A stretch of 64,000 bases of DNA from Bradyrhizobium manausense (GCF_018131105.1 NZ_JAFCJI010000001.1:2294001-2358000), one strand, 5' to 3'. Positions 1 to 8,118 are shown, counted from the stretch's first letter. The notes: generated by a model not told the origin, from the letters alone. Made by a program: numbers and translations.

Positions 1-1
1 C

Positions 2-448
2 TTCGTGCTATGGGAGTCCAATTCGATCATGCGCTATCTCTGCATGGCGCATGGGCGCGGCACGCCGATCTATCCGGAAGCGCCGAAGAGCCGCGCCGGC
101 GTCGACCGCTGGCTCGACTGGACGCTGTCGACCGTGCAGCCGGTCGACCGCCCGGTGTTCTGGGGCATCGTGCGCACGGCGCCCGCCGAGCGCGACATGG
201 TCAAGGTGCAGAAGGATGCCGATACGGCCGCCGAGGTCTGGGCGATCGCCGACCGCCTGCTCGCCACGCGGCCGTTCCTGGAGGGCGACGCGTTCACGCT
301 CGCCGATATCGCAGTCGGCGCCTATGCGCGGCGCTGGCTCGGCGTCGAGGGAATCACCCGGCCGGCGCAACCGAACCTCACGCGGTGGCTCGCCGAGCTC
401 GGCCGGCGGCCCGGATTTGCCCGGCACGTGGCGCCGCCGATGTCGTGA
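2..448 (+). CDS. Glutathione S-transferase, C-terminal part (5' end outside window)
   Basis: The frame is open from the window edge, so the gene begins upstream. The first visible residues (VLWESNSIMRYL) are the end of the thioredoxin-like N domain; the E-S-N-x-I element binds the glutathione gamma-glutamyl group in this family. An all-helical C domain follows, with the typical 'FLEGDAFTLADIAVG' segment whose Asp caps the core helix. GSTs conjugate glutathione to electrophiles in the cytoplasm; the substrate cannot be read from sequence. The protein ends 'RRPGFARHVAPPMS', a normal terminus. Family assignment is secure, subfamily is not. Confidence 0.9.
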   Translation, partial: FVLWESNSIMRYLCMAHGRGTPIYPEAPKSRAGVDRWLDWTLSTVQPVDRPVFWGIVRTAPAERDMVKVQKDADTAAEVWAIADRLLATRPFLEGDAFTLADIAVGAYARRWLGVEGITRPAQPNLTRWLAELGRRPGFARHVAPPMS

Positions 449-523
449 GCCGCTGACGCGGCTTAAGCTGTGGTGACAACGCGCGGAATCGCGCCGGCCG
501 CGCAAATGGCCCGGATCGGCCGG

Positions 524-546
524 CTACTGTGCATGGGGTTGTTTTC
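524..546. repeat. Dispersed 23-bp motif shared with the hairpin near 26.64 kb
   Basis: The motif begins CTACTGTGCATGGGGTTG and runs into a T-rich stretch. Its first 22 bases occur as the reverse complement in one arm of the inverted repeat at 26628-26671. It lies between the convergent ends of the GST gene and the small minus-strand gene, so it could be a terminator remnant. No pairing arm is visible here. Confidence 0.5.
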
Positions 547-565
547 GCGTTTTTGCTTGGGCGGC

Positions 566-733
566 CTAGTGCCAGCCGCGCTCGACCAGCAGGACGACGG
601 CGATCAGCGCCAGCGTGACGACCGCGGTGGCGAGCTTTGCGGTCATGGAGAGCCCGCGGCCGACCCACCACAGCAGCGCGCAATACATCAGCGCGGGAAC
701 GAGCAAATCGAGCCGCAACAGGTCCGGCGACAT
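566..733 (-). CDS. Small two-helix membrane protein (55 aa)
   Basis: This short frame encodes MSPDLLRLDLLVPALMYC..., with two hydrophobic segments at about residues 8-24 and 32-49 and a basic, Trp-containing end (ERGWH). It starts 9 nt after the stop of the minus-strand gene upstream, and GAGGG lies about 8 nt before the ATG, so the two are probably co-transcribed. I do not recognise a family. Topology, spacing and ribosome site support a real gene, but there is no homology evidence. Confidence 0.5.
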   Translation of the reverse strand: MSPDLLRLDLLVPALMYCALLWWVGRGLSMTAKLATAVVTLALIAVVLLVERGWH

Positions 734-742
734 CGGAGGCCC

Positions 743-982
743 TCAGCGCCTTACCGTGGCGTCGATCGAGCCGCCGATCTTCACGCAGGTCCCGGTCGCC
801 TCGACGAAGGTGAAGCCCTGACCATAGGAAGCGCAGCCGTTGGCTTTGGCTGCTCCGGTGGCGCCCCTCAGCGGCAGGGCCTTGCCGGACTGCGGCTGCC
901 CGGTCGGCGGCAGGCGCAAGGTCTCGGCCCCGGCCGCGGAGGTCAGTGCGAAAGAGATCAGGAAGAGGACCGTTGCGCGCAT
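743..982 (-). CDS. Small secreted protein with a porin-like start motif (79 aa)
   Basis: An N-terminal signal peptide (hydrophobic core, then TSAAGA before ET) is followed by a Pro/Gly/Lys-rich linker. The C-terminal piece 'CASYGQGFTFVEATGTCVKIGG' resembles the first mature segment of alphaproteobacterial porins (C..YG.GF...TC.KIGG), including both cysteines. Porins run several hundred residues; this one stops right after the first predicted strand. It is either a domain-sized standalone protein or a cut-down porin. It lies in the same direction as the membrane-protein gene that follows. Confidence 0.65.
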   Translation of the reverse strand: MRATVLFLISFALTSAAGAETLRLPPTGQPQSGKALPLRGATGAAKANGCASYGQGFTFVEATGTCVKIGGSIDATVRR

Positions 983-1026
983 GCGGTCTTGTAACCCGGA
1001 CCCGGGCCAGGCGCTATCCGGCGGCC

Positions 1027-1281
1027 TCAGAGGAACCGGACGCCGGCCGACTTGCCCCGGCGCCAGACCACCTGGCAGCTCCGCCCGGTCCGCGCGTCCC
1101 GCGCAAAGGCCATCCGGATCACGCCCGGGAGCTGGCTCGCATCATCGTCCATAGTGATCCTGGCGCCCGAGGCCGATATGTCCTGAACCAGGCAATGCCG
1201 CGCCGCGAATCCGCCCTCGAGCGTGATCCAGGCATGCTGCGACAGCAATTTGCGGGCTGCGCGCTTCTTGGGCTGCGGCAT
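1027..1281 (-). CDS. PilZ-domain protein (84 aa)
   Basis: A single PilZ fold is suggested by a basic N-terminus (KKRAARK) and the strand pattern 'LVQDISASGARITMDD ... VVWRRGKSAGVRF'. PilZ domains bind cyclic di-GMP through an N-terminal RxxxR and a D/NxSxxG motif. Here D-I-S-A-S-G is present, while the RxxxR element is only loosely matched by the basic start. I chose the ATG at 1281 because the open frame further upstream reads through Gly/Trp-rich sequence lacking family features. It is probably a cytoplasmic c-di-GMP-responsive or PilZ-like protein. Confidence 0.75.
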   Translation of the reverse strand: MPQPKKRAARKLLSQHAWITLEGGFAARHCLVQDISASGARITMDDDASQLPGVIRMAFARDARTGRSCQVVWRRGKSAGVRFL

Positions 1282-1507
1282 CGGCGAAAAAATCTCCAGC
1301 CCCAGCGCTAACCCATGGAACCCTAAAAAACCGTTGAAATGGCCGTCCGAACGATCCCGGACGAGGCTATCCACCGGCCCAAAAGAGCGTTCCGGAACGG
1401 CTTGCCCATGGACGCAAAGGCCACTATACGTTCGCCCGCTGCAAGCCACCGGGCACGACTCGGACGGCCAGCGGGCCTGTCGCCACGTGCTATCAGGCCT
1501 TGCGTTT

Positions 1508-1582
1508 GCTCCCTTCGTCTATCGGTTAGGACGCCACCCTTTCACGGTGGAGAGAGCGGTTCGATTCCGCTAGGGAGCGCCA
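1508..1582 (+). tRNA. tRNA-Glu (anticodon TTC)
   Basis: A complete cloverleaf is visible. The 7-bp acceptor stem GCTCCCT/AGGGAGC is followed by G and an encoded CCA. The anticodon stem is CCACC/GGTGG with loop CTTTCAC (anticodon TTC), and the T arm contains GGTTCGATTCC. The 75 nt include the CCA end. The last 40 bases (1543-1582) are repeated at 3635-3674, so this gene appears to have served as an integration site. Confidence 0.97.
1543..1582 (+). other. Putative attachment site (attL), 3' end of tRNA-Glu
   Basis: This 40-bp segment covers half of the anticodon stem, the T arm and the acceptor 3' strand with CCA. It matches 3635-3674 at 37 of 40 positions. tRNA 3' halves are the usual targets of tyrosine-integrase elements, and the tRNA is intact here. 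Confidence 0.75.
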
Positions 1583-1628
1583 ACAAAATCAATTACTTAG
1601 CGTCCTGCTTTGCCACCATGTCCAACAC

Positions 1629-1805
1629 ATGGCCAATAAACGCGCGTGGACACTTGAGCAGCGGCGACTGCGCGAGTTGGAGCGCATTTGCCTGGAATGG
1701 GCAGATCATGCGGATCTGATCCTGGCGCGAGACGGGCTGATCGCGCTGGCGGCCGGCTCCGGCGCCGCGGCGGACGCGATCGCGAGATCGTCGATGCCCT
1801 GCTGA
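1629..1805 (+). CDS. Hypothetical 58-aa protein at the start of the tRNA island
   Basis: The frame begins ATG GCC AAT AAA and encodes a charged helical N-terminus (WTLEQRRLRELERICLEWADHADLIL) and an Ala/Gly-rich tail. I recognise no family. The composition looks protein-like and the gene would lie just inside the left end of the island. There is no clear ribosome binding site, so it may be a remnant. Confidence 0.35.
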   Translation: MANKRAWTLEQRRLRELERICLEWADHADLILARDGLIALAAGSGAAADAIARSSMPC

Positions 1806-1829
1806 TGCTGCCTCACGTCGCGCGGTGGA

Positions 1830-1865
1830 TTTTGTGTTTCTGTTGCGTTTTGTGTTTCTGTTGCG
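1830..1865. repeat. Two perfect tandem copies of an 18-bp unit
   Basis: The unit TTTTGTGTTTCTGTTGCG occurs twice back to back (1830-1847 and 1848-1865). It is T-rich on the plus strand and contrasts with the GC-rich surroundings. It lies in the non-coding part of the small island. Confidence 0.85.
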
Positions 1866-1916
1866 TGCGGTAAGATGCCCCCCGGTAGCCACTCACAGTT
1901 TGCTCTGGAGTGCATG

Positions 1917-2084
1917 ATGCAGAACTTTGTAACCGGAAGCGTTGTGGTCGCTGTAGGTTTTATGGTCTTGCTTGCCTTCTCCCAAAAGCACCATCAATGC
2001 TGGAATGGGCACGTGCTGCAAGATTTGCACGAGCATGTGCTAACTCACCAGCCTTGCGGATCCCTCAGTAGCGCCTCGATGTAG
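1917..2084 (+). CDS. Small hypothetical protein with one hydrophobic segment (55 aa)
   Basis: From the second of two adjacent ATGs the product is MQNFVTGSVVVAVGFMVLLAFSQ..., a predicted single membrane helix at about residues 5-21, followed by a His/Cys-rich tail (HHQCWNGH...LHEHVLTHQPC). GGAG lies 6 nt upstream of this ATG, which favours it over the ATG at 1914. No family is recognised. The His/Cys-rich tail could bind metal, but that is speculative. Confidence 0.35.
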   Translation: MQNFVTGSVVVAVGFMVLLAFSQKHHQCWNGHVLQDLHEHVLTHQPCGSLSSASM

Positions 2085-2166
2085 GAGCCCGCCGCTCTCT
2101 GGAGCTTTCCACACCGCGCAGTGGGTCGCGTCCGTTCGGAGCCGATCGACGATTTGCGGGGCAGGC

Positions 2167-3366
2167 TTGACGACAAACTACAGCGCTATTCAATTCGCAG
2201 CCATGCCGGATTTGCCGGCAAGCGTGGAGCCCGGTTTGCCCCATGACTCACCAGCCGCGCGCCGTATTTCCGGCGGTGCGCGACTCCCCGAACTCGACGG
2301 TGCGCGCGGACTTGCCGCTCTCAGCGTCGTCATTGCGCATTATTTCGGCGAGGTCGATCACGCTCTGTATGGCTTCGAATTCGGCTGGATGGGCATTGAC
2401 CTGTTCTTCGTACTCTCGGGGTTTCTGATCGGCTCGATCATTATGGAGCGAAAGGATAGTCCGAATTTCCTCGCCGTGTTCTACGCCAAGCGCAGCTTGC
2501 GCATCCTGCCGGTCTACGCGCTGATCCTGACCGCGACGCTCGGGTTCATTCAGCTGAAGGCGCCGGAGCCGTGGATCGCTAACACTCTCCCCGCAGCAAC
2601 TTACGCCACCTTCACGCAGAACATTGCAATGGCTTGGCTCGGCGATCGCGGCTCCCTTTGGCTGCTGCCGACATGGACGCTCGCGGTCGAAGAGCAATTC
2701 TACCTAGCCGTTCCCCTTTTGATGATGCTGATCTCAGCACGCGCGCTGCTGCCGGCGATCCTGGCTGGCATCGGGCTCTGCCTGCTGACGCGCACCGCGC
2801 TCTACCTAGTCGGATCGGACTTTCCCTCGCGGCTGCTGCTCGTTAGCAATGGCCACATCCTTTTGATCGGGGTGCTCGCCGCCTACATCCAGCACCACGA
2901 CGTCAGGATTCCGCAGCTGGTTCTACGCCTCGTTCCGCTGGCGTCGATCGTAGTTTTCGATGCCATCATTTTGATGGCGCAAGTCCATGTGTTCCTGGCG
3001 CTGCTCGCTCCCCTGTTTGCCTCGTACATTCTACTCGCGGCGCGCGGCTGGCCACGGCTCGGCTTCCTACGGGCACGTTGGCTGCGCGCGCTCGGGGCCA
3101 TCTCCTATTGCCTCTATTTGGTTCATCAGCCGATCAGCGGCATGATGCATGGCCTGATCCTCAACGGAGTGCCTGATATCGCGACGATGCCTCAGGTTCT
3201 GGTGACGTTCGGCGCAATAGTCGTTTCGGTCGCCATCGCTACCGTCTCGTATTTTCTATTGGAACGACCATTTGTGCGGTTCGCCAGAACCATCTTCTAT
3301 GCCGATGCGCTCCCGCGCGGCGAAAGGCCAGACCACCAGCCGTTGTCGGCCGACGAGCTGCACTGA
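2167..3366 (+). CDS. Acyltransferase family 3 (OafA/NodX-like) membrane O-acyltransferase
   Basis: Proteins of this family transfer acetyl or other acyl groups onto cell-surface or exported sugars at the inner membrane. The family N-terminus is present at about residues 40-95: 'LPELDGARGLAALSVVIAHY', then 'GWMGIDLFFVLSGFLIG'. About ten hydrophobic segments follow, with a later 'AISYCLYLVHQPI' element and a closing 'YFLLERPFVRF'. Arg47 and His58 correspond to residues usually conserved. The TTG at 2167 has a GGGGCAGG-like site; an ATG at 2203 is an alternative. It is the only substantial gene between the tRNA-Glu gene and its duplicated 3' end, so it is probably acquired cargo that modifies surface polysaccharide. 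Confidence 0.9.
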   Translation: MTTNYSAIQFAAMPDLPASVEPGLPHDSPAARRISGGARLPELDGARGLAALSVVIAHYFGEVDHALYGFEFGWMGIDLFFVLSGFLIGSIIMERKDSPNFLAVFYAKRSLRILPVYALILTATLGFIQLKAPEPWIANTLPAATYATFTQNIAMAWLGDRGSLWLLPTWTLAVEEQFYLAVPLLMMLISARALLPAILAGIGLCLLTRTALYLVGSDFPSRLLLVSNGHILLIGVLAAYIQHHDVRIPQLVLRLVPLASIVVFDAIILMAQVHVFLALLAPLFASYILLAARGWPRLGFLRARWLRALGAISYCLYLVHQPISGMMHGLILNGVPDIATMPQVLVTFGAIVVSVAIATVSYFLLERPFVRFARTIFYADALPRGERPDHQPLSADELH

Positions 3367-3634
3367 TGGGATGTTCGAGCACAGCATATGAGCATTTTTT
3401 CTATCTTCTTGGTGTCGCTAAAGCGGGCGGACCGCCAGCGTGAACCGGCGGGCCGCTCGATCTGCGTTCGGCATCTAATTCCGATCACCCGCCGGCTCGA
3501 ATGCCGCAGGGTAACTGCGCGGGCGGCTTTTCCTCGGTCCAGCCCAGCACTTGGCATGCAAGCGTCGCCATATAGGGCGTCGGCTCGGTGATGCGGGCTA
3601 CGACCTGTCGGTGATCAGGGTATTCCGTCCCAGG

Positions 3635-3674
3635 CACGGTGGAGAGAGCGGTTCAATTCCGCTATGCAGCGCCA
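3635..3674 (+). other. Putative attR: duplicated 3' end of tRNA-Glu
   Basis: This 40-bp segment matches the tRNA-Glu 3' half at 37 of 40 positions. One change is in the T loop and two are in the acceptor strand, which breaks pairing, so it cannot be a functional tRNA. It closes a segment of about 2.1 kb. The rest of the 3367-3690 spacer shows no other gene. No integrase was found between the two copies. Confidence 0.75.
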
Positions 3675-3690
3675 CCTCATCCAGGTCCCT

Positions 3691-5331
3691 TCACCGTTCG
3701 GCCAGGAAGCTGTCGCGCACCTTCGCGCAGGCGAGCCCGACGGTATAGACGTGGACCCCCTCGATCTCGCAATGGTCCAGCTTGAGCGCCAGCAGCCCGA
3801 TCGCATTCTCGGAATCAAGCGCCACCGACGAGCGGACGACGATGCAGGGATAGTCGGTCGCAAGCTTGGCGTAGCTATAGGGGCGAAAGTCGTACTTGAG
3901 GACGTGCGTGTAGATGTTGTGATCCAGCAGCGGCACCGTGAAGTCGCTGGCGTAGGCCGCGGAAAACCTCTCCCGCATCGCCCGGTCGCCCCACAGCTGC
4001 AGCGTCATGTCCCAGCCGTGGTTCATGTCGTTCTCCGGCGCGCGCACGAACATGCCGGAGACGTTGGCGCAGGCGGGGCCGGCCGCGACCACGGCCTTCG
4101 AGAGCCTCGCCCCGATCGCGTTCAGGGCTGACGATTGCAGCGCCGCAGCGCGGGCGTCGATCAGCGTCACCGCACCCGTCACGACGCACAGGCTGCCTGC
4201 GAGCAGGCTCGGCGCAGCCCGCCAAATCGCCGGCACGAGACGCCTGAGCAGCACCACGACCAGCACCAGCACGCCCCCAGTCTGGACCCACGGCACCAGC
4301 ATGTAGTGAAGCGCAAAATGCTTCGACGTCGCCACCAGATGCGTACCGTAGATCAAGACGGCAGCACCGAGCGTCAGGCTGACCGGATCCTGCCGGCTCC
4401 GACTTTTGATGGACCACGCCAGTGCCGTGCTCGCAGCAGCGACGTAGACGCCCGGCACCAGCGGCGCTGATGCCACGATCTCGCGCATGTTGGACCAGAA
4501 CGTCCCGAAATCGATGAACCCTGCCTCGCCCTCGCCGTACTGTCCCTTGTGAGTGGCGATTTGCGCAAGCCATCCGAACCCGCGCGTGATCGTTCCGGGA
4601 TTGAAGATCAGACTGAACGCCACGAAGCCGACCGCGCCGGTGATCATGGAGGCCACCAACGCCCGCCGGTTTCGCAGCAGGCACACGGCAAACAGCGCTT
4701 GCGGGAGATAGAGATATTTGGTCGAGAAACCGAGCGCGAAGATCACCCCGGACACGACACCGAGGCTGGTCGACGGAGCTTGCTCGTCGAGCGCAGCCTT
4801 GACCACCATCGCCATGCCGAACAGCGCGAACGCGGCCATCAGGCCTTCCGGCGCCAGCACCATCTGATAGTGAAATGCATCGGGGTGCACGAACGCACCG
4901 GCCTGAAACAGCATCGCAGCGATCGCGCTCCGCGTCGTCCGCCCGATGATGAGGCCGCCCGCCAGCAACGCGCCCGTCAGCACCAGCGCCTCGCCGGTTC
5001 GCGCCGCCCATGTGATCGCATCATAGTGCTTGAGCCCGAACGCAACGATATCCTCGGCACCGGAGACCAGCGCCCAGCCCCTGACGATCAGCTCGACGAG
5101 CAGCGTCGTCGTCGTTCCCGGGTGGTCGAATTTCAGCGAGCCGTATCCGGCCGCCGCCACCAGTCCATTCATGGTGTAGGCCGATTCCGGATCGACCTGG
5201 ACGCCCCACACCGCCTGCCAGGCAGAATAGAGCAGCGTCGCCGCCAGATACAGCGACGGGACAACAAAGATCAGCAGCGTTCTGATCCTCCCGCTCACGT
5301 GCGTGTCCGGAAAGCAGCAATCGTCTGACAT
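3691..5331 (-). CDS. Polytopic membrane protein, probable GT39/PMT-type glycosyltransferase (546 aa)
   Basis: About ten or more hydrophobic helices span residues 15-400, followed by a roughly 120-residue soluble C-terminal part. An acidic residue pair in the first long loop (VDPESAYTMNG) and the alternating helix/loop pattern recall lipid-linked sugar transferases of the GT-C fold. No diagnostic motif is unambiguous. The protein overlaps nothing and follows the methyltransferase/GT2 gene by 10 nt, implying one operon. GT2 enzymes that charge a lipid carrier are often paired with a GT-C enzyme that uses the product; that pairing is my inference. Confidence 0.65.
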   Translation of the reverse strand: MSDDCCFPDTHVSGRIRTLLIFVVPSLYLAATLLYSAWQAVWGVQVDPESAYTMNGLVAAAGYGSLKFDHPGTTTTLLVELIVRGWALVSGAEDIVAFGLKHYDAITWAARTGEALVLTGALLAGGLIIGRTTRSAIAAMLFQAGAFVHPDAFHYQMVLAPEGLMAAFALFGMAMVVKAALDEQAPSTSLGVVSGVIFALGFSTKYLYLPQALFAVCLLRNRRALVASMITGAVGFVAFSLIFNPGTITRGFGWLAQIATHKGQYGEGEAGFIDFGTFWSNMREIVASAPLVPGVYVAAASTALAWSIKSRSRQDPVSLTLGAAVLIYGTHLVATSKHFALHYMLVPWVQTGGVLVLVVVLLRRLVPAIWRAAPSLLAGSLCVVTGAVTLIDARAAALQSSALNAIGARLSKAVVAAGPACANVSGMFVRAPENDMNHGWDMTLQLWGDRAMRERFSAAYASDFTVPLLDHNIYTHVLKYDFRPYSYAKLATDYPCIVVRSSVALDSENAIGLLALKLDHCEIEGVHVYTVGLACAKVRDSFLAER

Positions 5332-5341
5332 ATATTGCGGC

Positions 5342-6793
5342 CTAGATCGCCTTGATCTTGAAGAAGGCGAACGCCACCATCTTCAGCAGCATCCAGCCAT
5401 GGCGAAACCTGGAGATCTGAGTCTCGCCATAGGTGCGTGCGGCGTAGCGGATCGGCAGATCCACGGATTTCAGATTGAGCTTCGATGCGCCGAAGATCAG
5501 ATCGAAATCGCCGAACGGGTCGAAATCACCGAAATAGGCTTTGCCGGCCTTCAGGCGTTGATAGTCGCTGCGCCGCAGGACCTTGGTGCCGCACAGCGTA
5601 TCCGTGTAGCGCTGATTGAGCAGCCAGGAGAACAGGTAGGAAAAGATCTTGTTGGCGATCAGATTGAGAAAGCGCATCGCGCCGTCGTCCATGGGATAGA
5701 CCAGACGCGATCCGTTGACGAACTCGCCCTTGCCCGACAACAGCGCTTCGGCAAATTTCGGAATCTGCTCCGGCGGCATGGTCAGGTCGGCGTCCAGAAT
5801 GATCAGCACATCACCTCGGGCTACGTCGAATGCGGTGAACACGGCATCGGCTTTGCCCTTGCCGGGCTGGCGCATCACCTTGATGTCCCTGGACGGGTAC
5901 GCCTGCCTGACCCGCTCCATCTCCTCGAAGGTCCCGTCCTGACTATGGCCTTCGATGAAGATGATTTCGATATCGCTGCAAAAGTCTGGAATGCGCTGAA
6001 CCGCAGGCTCGATATTGCCGCACTCGTTGCGCGCAGGCACGACGACAGTAGCCGAGGCGAATGTCTCCCTCGCCCTGCGGTTCGAGCGTGCCACCAGATA
6101 GTGCCGAAGTGCCAGCTGGCGGATCCCCGGCAGAACGCTGACGAAACGATTGAGAAAACGTCCAAGCCCGAACATCCGCACCGGCGAAAGCACGCGTTGC
6201 TCCGACTTCACTGGGTCGAAATCCGCAAGCCTGGCAAGGCCGCGCAAGTCGGACGGCGACAGCACGTTCTGCGCCGGCTGCGGCATTCTGAGGCCGACGA
6301 ACTCGGCGAATTTCAGAACGGGGTACCAGAGGTGCGAGAAGTAACCGATCACCAGCCGCGTATCCCGCGTGCAGAAGGGATGCAGCTGGGCGATGAACTT
6401 CTGGCAATCCTCCAGCGAGCCGATCGTATCGAGGACGAGAATGAAGTCGAACGGACCTTGCAACGCTTCGAGCGTCGCCGGGTCTTCGGCATCGCCTTCG
6501 ACGAAAGTCAGGTCAGGGTGGCGCTGCCGCGCGATTGCGATTTGCTTGTGACAGAAATCGACTCCAACGCCATGTGATGGTGCGAGGCTTGCGAGCGTAT
6601 CGCCAATGCCGCAGCCGATGTCGAGGACGCGACTTCCCGGCGGGATCAGAAACCGGAGATACCGTTCATCCTCGTCGTGGAAAAAGCCGTTCCTTTCGCG
6701 CCACGCCAAACGATCCGCGGCGATACGGTCAGCATGATCGAGAATACCTGCTTTCCGCGGCGCCAGGCAGCCGGACGTCACAGTCATGTCCAT
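5342..6793 (-). CDS. Fusion of SAM-dependent methyltransferase and family 2 glycosyltransferase
   Basis: Two domains share one frame. Residues about 45-155 form a class I methyltransferase with the SAM-binding 'VLDIGCGIGDTL' motif and an acidic strand-2 end. Residues about 250-420 form a GT-A glycosyltransferase: 'TVVVPARNECGNI', the nucleotide-sugar/metal motif 'LIILDADLTMPPEQI', and later 'YTDTLCGTKVLRRSDY' and 'FGDFDLIFGASK', as in dolichol-phosphate-mannose-synthase-like enzymes. It ends with a basic, hydrophobic stretch that may sit on the membrane. It probably charges a polyprenyl lipid and methylates a sugar or lipid intermediate for the membrane protein encoded next. Confidence 0.85.
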   Translation of the reverse strand: MDMTVTSGCLAPRKAGILDHADRIAADRLAWRERNGFFHDEDERYLRFLIPPGSRVLDIGCGIGDTLASLAPSHGVGVDFCHKQIAIARQRHPDLTFVEGDAEDPATLEALQGPFDFILVLDTIGSLEDCQKFIAQLHPFCTRDTRLVIGYFSHLWYPVLKFAEFVGLRMPQPAQNVLSPSDLRGLARLADFDPVKSEQRVLSPVRMFGLGRFLNRFVSVLPGIRQLALRHYLVARSNRRARETFASATVVVPARNECGNIEPAVQRIPDFCSDIEIIFIEGHSQDGTFEEMERVRQAYPSRDIKVMRQPGKGKADAVFTAFDVARGDVLIILDADLTMPPEQIPKFAEALLSGKGEFVNGSRLVYPMDDGAMRFLNLIANKIFSYLFSWLLNQRYTDTLCGTKVLRRSDYQRLKAGKAYFGDFDPFGDFDLIFGASKLNLKSVDLPIRYAARTYGETQISRFRHGWMLLKMVAFAFFKIKAI

Positions 6794-7103
6794 CGGAGGA
6801 CACAGGTCTCGATGAGCCTGCCCGAACTGAAACGAACTGCAAAATCAAACGCGGCTGCGCAAAACGCAGCCATGAAAATAGCCATCAACATGGTCCCCCC
6901 AGACCTGTCCGTACACAAGCGCAACTAGGGCGCGAGATCAACAGAAAGATGGTCGATGAACGATTACGCGATGGATCCGGCATCGATCCCGTGAAAATCC
7001 GCAATGCCGGGATGAACCTCCCCGGCCCTTACGTCCGACCAATGTCCGGAGGAACCGTCTCGCTCGCCGGAACGCCTCACGAATGGAAGGATCTGGATGG
7101 GCC
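6794..7103. other. Intergenic region without supported gene
   Basis: This 310-nt divergent spacer should hold promoters for the glycosylation operon on the minus strand and the membrane-protein gene on the plus strand. Short open frames here lack protein-like composition or ribosome sites. I see no convincing promoter, hairpin or repeat. Confidence 0.5.
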
Positions 7104-7790
7104 ATGGAGCAGCGCAAGTCGATCCCGGAAGGCCAGTCCGGCGCGCCGCTGCCGGCATGGATGCAGCGCACGGCGTCCTACTCGCCGGACCGACGCGCCA
7201 AGATGCTGGAACACATGGCGCGCGCGAGATCGGTGCCGCCGGCCCAAGTCGCTCAGGCCAGACTCGCCAAGGCCCAAGTTGCTAGGGCCCAAGTCGCGGA
7301 AGTAACAGAGCCGTCGCGCATGAGCGGCTGGGACATTCTCCGCGACGCCTACGTCTGCGCCGTCCTGTCAGCGATCATCGCGTTCATTTTCCAATCACGC
7401 GTGCCCTTTTATCTCGGCGCGTTCATGTTCCTGACAGACGGCGAGCGTATCGAAAGCGCGCTCGGCATGGTCGGCATCCGGTTCGAGCCCGAAGCGATCG
7501 GGCCCGACATCGTCAAGGGTTTCATCTCCCTGTTCGGATGGTTCGCGCTGCTCGCGTCATTGCGGAGCTCCGCCCCCTCCTGGCTCGCAACGTGGATGCC
7601 TCCGACCGACCCATCCTGGTCTTTTATCGCCGGAATTGCCCTCGCGTTCGTTATCCTCGAAACGCTCGCGACACGCGCGATGCGACGCGGATTGCCGTGG
7701 TTCGGTTGGGACAACCTGACCTGGAAGATCGGCAAGCTCGCCCTGGCCATTGGCGCACTGGCTCTGCTGGTACTGCTCAGGGCTCTCTGA
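7104..7790 (+). CDS. Hypothetical membrane protein with an AQVA-type repeat (228 aa)
   Basis: The N-terminal ~75 residues are basic and soluble and contain a short heptad-like repeat (AQVAQARLAKAQVARAQVAE) encoded by near-identical GCCCAAGT units. Three or four hydrophobic helices follow at about 85-110, 140-160, 175-195 and 205-228. I recognise no enzyme family. I prefer the ATG at 7104 (MEQRKSIPEG...); an in-frame ATG at 7083 is an alternative. The repeat could form a short coiled coil. Confidence 0.7.
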   Translation: MEQRKSIPEGQSGAPLPAWMQRTASYSPDRRAKMLEHMARARSVPPAQVAQARLAKAQVARAQVAEVTEPSRMSGWDILRDAYVCAVLSAIIAFIFQSRVPFYLGAFMFLTDGERIESALGMVGIRFEPEAIGPDIVKGFISLFGWFALLASLRSSAPSWLATWMPPTDPSWSFIAGIALAFVILETLATRAMRRGLPWFGWDNLTWKIGKLALAIGALALLVLLRAL

Positions 7791-7917
7791 ACGCGACCGC
7801 TCCGGGTGGACCAAAAGCCCCGCGTCAGGTCTCCGTAAGCCCATACAGCTAATTTGACAGCGCCCGATTCCGGGCCCCCAACCTCCAGCAGCAGATGGCG
7901 TTGCCGCGCGGTGAGAC

Positions 7918-8118
7918 ATGAGCTCCTTGGAGCCGCAGAAGCTCCGACAGATCGCGATCGTATCGCGCGCGCTGGCACGTCGGGACGGGATCGACTATCG
8001 GCAGACATCGCGGCACGAACGGCATCGATATCGTCGCGAGGCGATCATCACACTCCTCGGCAACTGGACCCTCGACGACATGCGCCTGGTCGACGGCAGT
8101 AAATGCCGGAGCGGCTGA
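7918..8118 (+). CDS. Hypothetical 66-aa protein
   Basis: MSSLEPQKLRQIAIVSRALARRDGIDYRQTSRHERHRYRREAIITLLGNWTLDDMRLVDGS... (shown in parts) has a charged helical composition like a real soluble protein. GGTGAG lies 3-4 nt before the ATG. Long frames on the opposite strand lack such features. No family is recognised. It sits alone in a 570-nt gap between two larger genes. Confidence 0.4.
   Translation: MSSLEPQKLRQIAIVSRALARRDGIDYRQTSRHERHRYRREAIITLLGNWTLDDMRLVDGSKCRSG

Noticed and set aside
3635-3674. A second tRNA-Glu gene
   Set aside because: Only the 3' 40 bases are present and two acceptor-strand changes break pairing; no 5' half exists upstream.
5303-6577. A 424-codon plus-strand frame opposite the methyltransferase/GT2 gene
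   Set aside because: Composition is shadow-like, and the minus strand encodes clear SAM and GT2 motifs across the whole interval.
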